This document shows positions 56,710 to 64,000 of a stretch of 64,000 nt of DNA, piece after piece. Source of the DNA: Symbiodinium natans. Lineage: Eukaryota; Sar; Dinophyceae; Suessiales; Symbiodiniaceae. Position numbers and translations under genes: made by a program. The stretch is taken from assembly GCA_905221605.1 (NCBI GenBank), contig CAJNDS010000335.1, positions 301,501 through 365,500 on the forward strand, written 5' to 3'. Each line of letters begins with the position of its first letter. Positions within the stretch are counted from its first letter, which is position 1. Under the pieces are notes generated by a model. It worked only from the letters and a program-made list of their open reading frames with translations. It searched no databases and was not told where the DNA came from.

Positions 56710-59700
56710 CTTGCTTAGGGTTTGGGGTTTAGGGTTTAGGGTTCGGGGTTTAGGGGTTAGGGTTTAGGGTTTGGGGTTTAGGGTTTGGGGTTTAGGGTTT
56801 AGGGTTGTCGACTTACTTGGGGCCCCAATGAACCCTAAAATCGGCGTCACATGCCCAACACTCCGATGATCCCTTTGAAGGCACGGGAGCCCTGAGCCCT
56901 TTGATTTATGGGGTTAGGGTTTAGTGTTTAGGGTTTAGGGTTTAGGGTGGTCCAAAAGGTGGAAGGTTTGGGCTTTATGGGGTTTACAGCCTCTAGGGTC
57001 AGAAAGGGTCATTGGCTTGAGACTTCTTGAGCCTGAAGCTTATAGGGATATCAAGCACGGCTTATATTCCTTGGCACCCCAAAGGGAAGGGACCCTAAAT
57101 ACACTCAAAAAGAACAGTAGGGTTCATGTAGGACTCCAGGGATTGTGGCGCAGAGCCGCCGTGCTGTGGGTTGGTCAAGGCTCGGAAAAATTTAGCCATC
57201 GTCTGGAGAATCTGCGGATAAACTAGCCGAGAAGCAGCGCGAGCCCTGGCATTTTACGGCATCTATCCAACTTCAGGGTCTGAGGGTCTTGGGAAAAAGG
57301 AATAAGGCATAAGGTTGAGGGTTCTACTACTTCATGCTGAGGTTTTTCCTTGCCCCAACACCGCCAGAGGCTGCACATGCATCTCGCCTCAGGATTCTCC
57401 AAGCCTCAACCCGAAACCCTACACCCTAAACCCTAAACCCAAAAAATCCTAAACCCTAAGCCCCTCGATGACAACCGCGTCGAGGCGGCGCAACCTGTCC
57501 TAAACAACTTCCACCACTGGCGGAGTTTGACTAAGCCAAGCTGAAGGTTTTTGGGGTCTTAGTCTTACAGTCCAGCATCTGGGGAGAGTCAAGGTGTGAA
57601 TTCCCAGAATCTGACAGTACCACACGCACCCTAAACCCTAAACCCTAAAGCCTAAACTCCAAACCCCAAACCCTAAACCCTAAACCCTAAACCCTAAACC
57701 CTAAACCCTAAACCCTAAACCCTAAACCCTAAACCCTAAACCCTAAACCCTAAACCCTAGCTTGTCTTGTCGACTCGGTGAAACGGAAGAAGCCCTCGAA
57801 TAAATATCCCTAAAAACATGGTCGTGGGCTTAGGGCAGCCGACCTAAATCTTAAACCTAAACCCTAAACCCTAAACCCTAAACCCTAAACCCTAAACCCT
57901 AAACCCTAGGACTAGGGATTTCGGACTGTGCAGGTTAAGGTTGAAGGGTGCAAAGCTTACCCTCAACCCGGAAAAGCCGTAAACACGCCAGAGCGTCCTC
58001 TGAAGCCACTCTTGACATAGAGAAGAACCGGACTCTGAACCGCCCTGACGGCCTGTAACCCCCCTACATAAACCCCACAGGGCCTGAATAGGGGTTATTA
58101 TAGAATATTTATACAGGGGCCAGAAGGGAACACTGTCAGAAATTATTCCGACCCCTATATTAATCCCAAGCCCTCTTGGGTTCAGGGTTCAGGGTTTAGG
58201 GTTCCCTCTTGGGCCACAGCCACATTGAGCTCCGTGAGATTGGGAGCGTCCAGGCCTGGTCAGGAACCCCCTTCGGGCTTAGGGGATTGGGGCCCTGAAC
58301 CCTAAACCCTAAACCCTAAACCCTGAAGGACAATTTCAGGCCCAGTTGCAGTATCTTCTACCAGGCTTCTTTCAGAATATTACGGGCGCTTAGGGTTAAA
58401 TACGAAATTTGTAAGGGGCGTATGGGGGGGAAACTGCCAACCTGAAAATAGGCTAAACCCTAAACCCTAAACCCTAAACCCTAAACCCTAAACCCTAAAC
58501 CCTAAACCCTAAACCCTAAACCCTAAACCCTAAACCCTAAACCCTAAACCCTAATCCCTAAACCCTAAACCCTAAACCCTAAACCCTAAACCCTAAACCC
58601 TAAACCCTAGACTTCGGGTTTCATGGTCAACCTACGCCTCCCCCCCCCCCCCAGGACCAATGGCGAAACCTTGTGCCTCGCGCAAGGCGCCCGCCGGCTA
58701 AAAAAACTCTCAGCCCTCATACGGGACTTTAGGGTTTAGGGTTTAGGGTTTAGGGTTTAGGGTGCAGGGTTTAGGGTTTAGGGTTTAGGGTTTAGGGTTT
58801 AGGGGACTATTGGGAGGTACTCCTAGGTTGCAGATGCCCCTGTCTTTGGTAAATATACGCAACAAGCCCCTTGTGAACTTCCAATTAGAGTTTAGATCCA
58901 AGAGCTCTACCCTCTCATCCCTTTCATGCCTTCCAGGCTTGTCAGCCGATTTGCACACAGCCACAGCACCTGCCAGCACTGCCAGCTGCTTCTTGTCCGG
59001 GCGAGAGAAGGGATTCACATAGGGGCCTTAGTAGGTGGAAAATGGGGTTCTGGGGGGTTATTGTGACATCATTATATAAAGGAGCCATGAAAGAAGCATT
59101 AGAAAACATACTCCGACTGCATTCGGGCTTAGAGTGTACTATAGGGCGTCGGGCTTGGGGTTCGCAATGTTGTCATAGGCCCGGATGTGTATTCAACTGT
59201 TCTTACAACCCCTCACCCCCTTTAAGACCGTTCAATTTCATGGCCCCTTCTAGCGATATCACCAACACATGATAAAACAATAACAATATTGTCAAGAGCG
59301 GGCAGCTCTGAAGCAACCCCATTCCTAACTCAACCCTGCTAATCCCTAAACCGCTAAACCACTAAACCACTATCACTAAACCCTAAACCCTAAACCACAA
59401 ACAGCCCGAAACACTGAAACCCCGGACCCCACGCCCGCATCCCTGTCTGAGGGCCAAAAGGTGCCTTCCTTGAATGTTAACAAGGCCGGCGCAGCCGCTG
59501 TGCGGATGATAAGTAGATGATTCTATCCCCGATGATGGCCCGGTGCCTATGAACCTTGAGGTGTTTGGATGATTTAAACTAGGTTGTTCCGTAACCCCTA
59601 GCAAAAAAACCGACCTGTTTTGGTTAGCTGTAGAAGTGATGGGCACACGGAAGCCAAAAACGTGCAAATTGTACTACACCCTACACCTTAAGGTTTGGGC

Positions 59701-59936
59701 TTTAGGCTTTCGGGCTACTCTAACCCAGGGATATCTTTAGCGCGACAAGCCATCGGATTCCGGATGCAGAGTGCTTAGAGCATTCAGGCTTCATTGTAGG
59801 GTTTAGGCGTTTAGGTTTAGAGCTTAGGGTTTACGAGTTTAAGGTTTCGGAGCTCAGGGTTTCTCATCTGAGTCGAAAAGGGCCTGACCGGCATGATGCT
59901 AATAGTCCGTGTGCAGATACTGAAGTATACTCATAT

Positions 59937-60107
59937 ATGCATGACACATACTTGTGGAAAGTCATAAACCATCGACAAACAGAATGGCTCCTAAATTGTC
60001 AATATGATGATGATGATGATGATGATGACGATGATGATGAGGATGATTCGGATTATGATTCTGGTTCTGATTGGGAATGCTATTACAATGGCTGTTGTTA
60101 CGCATAA
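59937..60107 (+). CDS. Acidic, aromatic/Cys-rich small ORF or last exon (plus strand)
   Basis: From ATG 59937 to TAA 60107, 56 codons: MHDTYLWKVINHRQTEWLLN, then an Asp run encoded by GAT repeats, then DYDSGSDWECYYNGCCYA. The frame stays open upstream to at least about 59850 (SRKGPDRHDANSPCADTEVY), so this may be the end of a longer exon. AT-richer codon use than the minus-strand exons. Unknown function; it is the only convincing plus-strand reading frame. Confidence 0.4.
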   Translation: MHDTYLWKVINHRQTEWLLNCQYDDDDDDDDDDDEDDSDYDSGSDWECYYNGCCYA

Positions 60108-60267
60108 GAGTTTTAGTATTTTGATATGCTAATGAATATTTGCTATTTGTTTAGGGCTTAGGGTTTCGGCGACTCTGCACGACGCCACCGTGTTCAACGC
60201 GTCAGTGCACAATAATGAGCACCCCAAACCCTTCACCGCGAACCCTGAACCCTGAGGCATACTTCCT

Positions 60268-60407
60268 AAGGGTAGTTGCATGGTCCCTTAGTATCTTGAA
60301 AGGTGCCCGTTATATACCTCTTATGTACCCTATACAACCCAAGGGCCCATAAAAGGGAGGTAAGGGACCATGCCATATATTAACAGGCCCATGGAACTGC
60401 CCTTAGA
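60268..60407 (+). mobile_element. MITE-like element family 4, copy 5
   Basis: The best-preserved ends in the family: TAAGGGTAGTTGCATGG and CATGGAACTGCCCTTA, with internal GGGCCCATAAAAGGGAGG. Confidence 0.65.
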
Positions 60408-60410
60408 TTC

Positions 60411-60521
60411 TTGCTAGCCCAGCAAGCTTGCCGTTATGAGGGCCTTTCTTGTGGTTGGTGGCGTGTCATAGGGGAACCCGGAAACCCAAAAAGGGCGAAA
60501 GGGTACAACTGGACTACCAAG
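60411..60521 (+). mobile_element. MITE-like element family 3, copy 7
   Basis: TTGCTAGCCCAGCAAGC to GTACAACTGGACTACCAA; interior GGGAACCCGGAAACCCAAAA. It lies directly right of a family 4 element. Confidence 0.6.
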
Positions 60522-60779
60522 CAGATCACGTGTGTCTTGGCTTAATTCTTCGATCTTGCGTGTTAGGGTATAGGGTATGGGGTTTGGGGTTTGGGGTTTA
60601 GGGGTTAATTTGAGAGCTCTGACTTCTAAGTCCCGCGTTGTAGGACTTGGTTTAGAGTTGAGGGCTTCGAAACCCCTCATATGGTCACGTCTCCACAATA
60701 TGGTCCTATTTGGGTCCTCCTTTACAAGGCTGCCCCTAATATTTAGGGTACCCCCCATCATATTGAGAAGTGTCCATAT

Positions 60780-61050
60780 ATAGATATATTTTATCGCGAG
60801 TTTTCAGGTGGACACCCCGCCTCCAGCTGAACCAGCCCAGACAGTCCCTGTCCGATCTCCTCGTCAGGATCAACAGGCCATCAGGTTGACCAGGGCTTCG
60901 GGTTTAGGAGTTCAGGTTAGGGTTTCGGTCTCTTAATTGGGATTTAGGCCCTTACTAGGTCCCCCCCAGGCACCTTAACAAGGGGCCAGAATGCGGAACC
61001 TGTACGGCGCCGCAAGTCCACACCGGCATTTGCGTGCGCCTTCTGTTTAC
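60780..61050. other. Unique stretch, no gene identified
   Basis: GC-rich DNA between MITE-like elements and the possible exon at 61051-61257; open on several frames but with no recognisable product. Confidence 0.3.
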
Positions 61051-61257
61051 CTATGGAGTTGGCGTCATGCTGGCAGAAATCAAGGCCCAGGCACGTCTCC
61101 ATGCAGGTGCCAATGCACTCAGTGGCCATGCCCGGTCATGGGCGAACTGCAGGGGGGGAACGACAAGATTGTCGGCCATGACAGCTTGCTCGAGGTTCTC
61201 GGCCGAGACAAACGCCGGCGGCCACACCATTCTCGACCGCTCCTGCAAATCCATCAC
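61051..61257 (-). CDS. Possible exon, unknown protein
   Basis: An open frame in GC-rich unique DNA reading MMDLQERSRMVWPPAFVSAE and NLEQAVMADNLVVPPLQFAH. Competing frames on both strands are also open. Unrecognised. Confidence 0.25.
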   Translation of the reverse strand: MMDLQERSRMVWPPAFVSAENLEQAVMADNLVVPPLQFAHDRAWPLSALAPAWRRAWALISASMTPTP

Positions 61258-62090
61258 AATCGCCCCTTCATCTGCATTGGGCGGGGGGGCTCCGTTGTTT
61301 AAAGGGATTCGAGGGGAACCAAAGCAACCAAAGCAACTAAGAAGGCTAAGCTCCTACCAAAGTTCCTCAGGCCCGGCACCCAAAATCACCCAAGGAAACG
61401 CAAGCTTAAAACTTCAGAAGTTCAGGAATGTCTTCAAAGAGGCCATGAAGTTGAAACTCAGAACTTGCCCTACTAAGCCCCCCAAAACACTTTCCCCCTA
61501 AACCCTAAACCCTGAAACTTATGAATTAGACCCCATTGCCCTACCTGGAGGTTCATGGGTACTGAACCGAGGTCACGCATAGGGAAACTGTAGTTATGAT
61601 CGGTTACAGCGTTGTTTGTGGTACCTTACACCCTAAGCCCTAAACCCTAAACCCTAAACCCAAGGGTTTAGGTCTCAAGATGTTCAGCTCGCATTATGGC
61701 TGGCCCTGACATCGTCGCTGTCGGGCGTGATGGCTCAAAGGGTTCAAGGACTGGGGGTTAGGGCGCCCTAAACCCCAAACCCCATACCCTAAACCCTAAA
61801 CCCTAAACCTTGACAGCCTTCAACCTGCCGCGGGCTCCTGTATGCAGTTGAAGGGCAGGTACAACCTGACGCGTCAGAGCTACGGGCGCGGGAGGTTCAG
61901 CCCCAATCGTCGAGGTTTAGGGGTTAGGGTTTGGGGTTGAGGGTTGAGGCTTGAGGGTTGAGGTTTAGGGTTGAGGGTTGAGGGTTTAGGGTTTAGGGCT
62001 AGTGTTCAAGGCTTAGGGTTTTGGGATTCAGAATTCAAGGTTCTCTGTGCCAAGGGGCGCTGCGGTGCGGCGCTACTTACATCGCATCCC

Positions 62091-62220
62091 ATTTGGAGGT
62101 ACGGTACCTAGAACCCAACTTCTGACCCACTCAGAAGCCCCTTAAGGACCCTCATGGGGTTATCACTGGGTTATAAGTTCACTTATCATTATTAGGTTCA
62201 GAAGTACCACGACCCTCTAA
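62091..62220 (+). mobile_element. MITE-like element family 5, copy
   Basis: ATTTGGAGGTACGGTACC to AGAAGTACCACGACCCTCTA; interior TTATCACTGGGTTATAAG. Confidence 0.55.
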
Positions 62221-62467
62221 GTGGCTGCGCCAGGTCCCTAAGCCCTTAACCCTGAACCCTGAACCCGAAGCCCTACACCCTAGACCCTGAACCTGGCAGA
62301 GTTGTATCAAGAGACTCGGCGATCCCGTTACCGGAGGTCATTTCCCAAACTCGCAAGAGGGATCCGAATATGAAGGGGCGTATTCCCTTATCAAGTGAGC
62401 TTCTGGGGTCCAAGGGTTCAGGGATCTGGGTGGTTAGGGTTTAGGGTTTAGGATTTAGGGTTTAGGG

Positions 62468-62569
62468 TTGGGATGTTCCCCCTTAGACTAACAGTCCTTA
62501 ATAGGCATCATAACGGGGGGCACTATAGTCCCGATTAAGAACAGTTAGTATGAGGGGGAACAGCCCAAG
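62468..62569 (+). mobile_element. MITE-like element family 2, copy 4
   Basis: TTGGGATGTTCCCCCTTAGA to GAGGGGGAACAGCCCAAG, directly right of a TTTAGGG array. Confidence 0.75.
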
Positions 62570-62689
62570 TTTAGGGCATTGTAGGGGCTTCTGTTGGGGT
62601 TGATAAAATGGCTCCCCAAAACCCAGGGGTACAAACAAAGGGTCCAAGGTAACCCTAAACCTCTCTATCACATATATATTTAAACCCTA

Positions 62690-62940
62690 TAGTCCTTCGT
62701 GGCTAAGGGTCATTTCTTCGTGGCGAAGGGCCATTTCTTCGTGGCTAAGGGTCATTTCTTCGTGGCTAAGGGCAATTTCTTCGCTAAGGGCCATTTCTTC
62801 GTCGCTAAGGGCAATTTCTTGGTCGCTAAGGGCCATTTCCTGGGTGCTAAGGGCCATTTCTTCGTGGCTGAGGGTCATTTCTTCGTGGCTAAGGGTAATT
62901 TCCTTCGTGGCTAAGGGTCATTTCTTCGTGGCCAAGGGCC
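62690..62940 (+). repeat. 21-bp tandem repeat, open on both strands
   Basis: About eleven units of TTCGTGGCTAAGGGTCATTT+C. With a period of 21 bp both strands stay open: VAKGHFF on plus and EEMALSH on minus. Most length changes are multiples of three, except near 62900. Probably a satellite, but a coding heptapeptide repeat on minus is possible. Confidence 0.7.
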
Positions 62941-63000
62941 CCCCCCCCCCCCCCCCCCCCCCTCCCCCCCCTCCCCCACCCACCCCCACCCCCCCCCCCC
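62939..63000. repeat. C run with a few T and A
   Basis: Poly-C directly abutting the 21-bp repeat. Other C or G runs of 12-32 bases occur at 5257, 5890, 6512, 7031, 7591, 8256, 10481, 12877, 19483, 20823, 22532 (G), 22631, 24931, 27471, 30816 and 58640. Confidence 0.9.
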
Positions 63001-63010
63001 GTGTGCAGCT

Positions 63011-63116
63011 TAAATAGGGTCTATTTGGAAGCTGGGAATCGTATTTACAAGAGGAAAACAGGCCCCAAAACGTATACTTATTCACAAGAGCCATGTTCCA
63101 AATAGACCCTATTTTA
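63011..63116 (+). mobile_element. MITE-like element with 20-bp terminal inverted repeats
   Basis: TAAATAGGGTCTATTTGGAA at the left and its near-exact complement TTCCAAATAGACCCTATTTT at the right, 106 bp overall, between a C-rich run and the AATT satellite. Seen once. Confidence 0.75.
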
Positions 63117-63129
63117 GGTCCTGTAGGGT

Positions 63130-64000
63130 TGCACAGACAGAATTTAATTCATTAAATTCCTTAATTTCCACTTTCCCCCTGGAATTTAAAGAATTTAATG
63201 AATTAATTCAATTAATTCATTTATTTCCAAAGGGGGGCTGGAATTAATGGAATTAGTTGAATTAATTGAATTAATTGAATTAATTGAACCCCCCCCTTTG
63301 GAAATAAATGAATTAATTGAATTAATTGAATTAATTGAATTAATTGAATTAATTGAATAATTGGAATTAATTCAATTAATTCAATTAATTCCACCTCCCC
63401 TTTGGAAATAAATGAATTAATTGAATTAATTGAATTAGTTGAATTATTTCGATTAATTCAATTAATTCAATTAATTCAATTAATTCAATTAATTCAATTA
63501 ATTCAATTAATTCAATTAATTCAATTAATCAATTAATTCAATTAATTCAATTAATTCAATTAATTCAATTAATTCAATTAATTCAATTAATTCAATTAAT
63601 TCNNNNNNNNNNNNNNNNNNNNNNNNNNNNNNNNNNNNNNNNNNNNNNNNNNNNNNNNNNNNNNNNNNNNNNNNNNNNNNNNNNNNNNNNNNNNNNNNNN
63701 NNGTGGGGGCTGGGGAATCCCCCCCATTTGGAAATAAATTAATTAATTGAATTAATTGAATTAATTCAATTAATTCAAATTAATTCCACCTCCCCTTTGG
63801 AAATAAATGAGTTAATTGAATTAATTGAATTAATTCAATTAATTCAATTAATTCAATTAATTCATTTATTTCCAAAGGGGGGGGGTGGGGGCTGGGGAAT
63901 CCCCCCCATTTGGAAATAAATGAATTACTTGAATTAATTGAATTAATTGAAATAATTGAATTAATTCAATTAATTCAATTAATTCCACCTCCCCTTTGGA
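63130..64000. repeat. AATT-rich satellite (TTAATTGAA / TTCAATTAA) with inverted higher-order units
   Basis: Runs of the 9-mer TTAATTGAA flip to TTCAATTAA within each unit. Units are bounded by CCCCTTTGGAAATAAATGAA and its complement TTCATTTATTTCCAAAGGGG. It continues past the end of the window and contains the assembly gap. Confidence 0.9.
63603..63702. other. Assembly gap (100 N)
   Basis: Exactly 100 N inside the AATT satellite, a scaffolding placeholder of unknown true length. Confidence 0.98.

Larger units (their letters stand above)
51586..58802. repeat. Telomere-like arrays
   Basis: Main arrays: G 51586-51662, C 53376-53445, C 54663-54730, C 55546-55595, G 55721-55758, G 56711-56815, C 57613-57762, C 57856-57910, C 58453-58612, G 58728-58802. 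Confidence 0.85.

Overview
The window looks like nuclear DNA of a dinoflagellate, most likely of the Suessiales/Symbiodiniaceae type; I cannot name the species. Four things point there. Telomere-type TTTAGGG/CCCTAAA repeats occur throughout. Reconstructed genes use mixed GT, GC and GA splice donors with AG|G acceptors. There is an ankyrin gene of the 'Asp-Lys-Asp-Lys-Ala' type fused to a ubiquitin-like N-terminus. The reconstructable genes are also co-directional: every multi-exon gene I could rebuild lies on the minus strand.

Layout: 1-2060 is repeat-poor with degenerate gene fragments; 2069-2560 is a degenerate repeat. From about 2.7 to 62.5 kb the DNA is a mosaic of (i) short unique blocks of 35-170 bp that read as exons, (ii) roughly a hundred interstitial telomere-like arrays and (iii) small inverted-repeat (MITE-like) elements of at least nine families. 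63-64 kb is an AATT-rich satellite with inverted repeats, interrupted by a 100-N assembly gap.

Main result: the telomere-like arrays sit in introns. A nine-exon sulfotransferase-like gene (24786-28400, minus) can be spliced by hand with all reading frames closing; two of its introns (87-88 bp) are almost nothing but telomere repeat. Three further chains (21755-23422, 44102-45880, 30393-30912) close in the same way. In every intron checked the arrays obey one polarity rule: reading the plus strand, TTTAGGG lies at the left end of an intron and CCCTAAA at the right end, so the G-rich strand always runs outward from the exon, as on a capped chromosome end. Splice junctions often carry 4-8 bp direct repeats. 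Together this suggests intron gain at staggered breaks filled with telomerase-type sequence (a hypothesis).

Other genes: an intronless formimidoylglutamase-like ureohydrolase (51780-53282) with Asn replacing a metal-binding His; an intronless, twice-frameshifted ankyrin/ubiquitin-like pseudogene (49881-50623) with a spliced-leader-like remnant just upstream; and LRR exons on both sides of these two, suggesting that they are nested in a large LRR gene. A plus-strand acidic ORF lies at 59937-60107. I saw no rRNA, tRNA or CRISPR.
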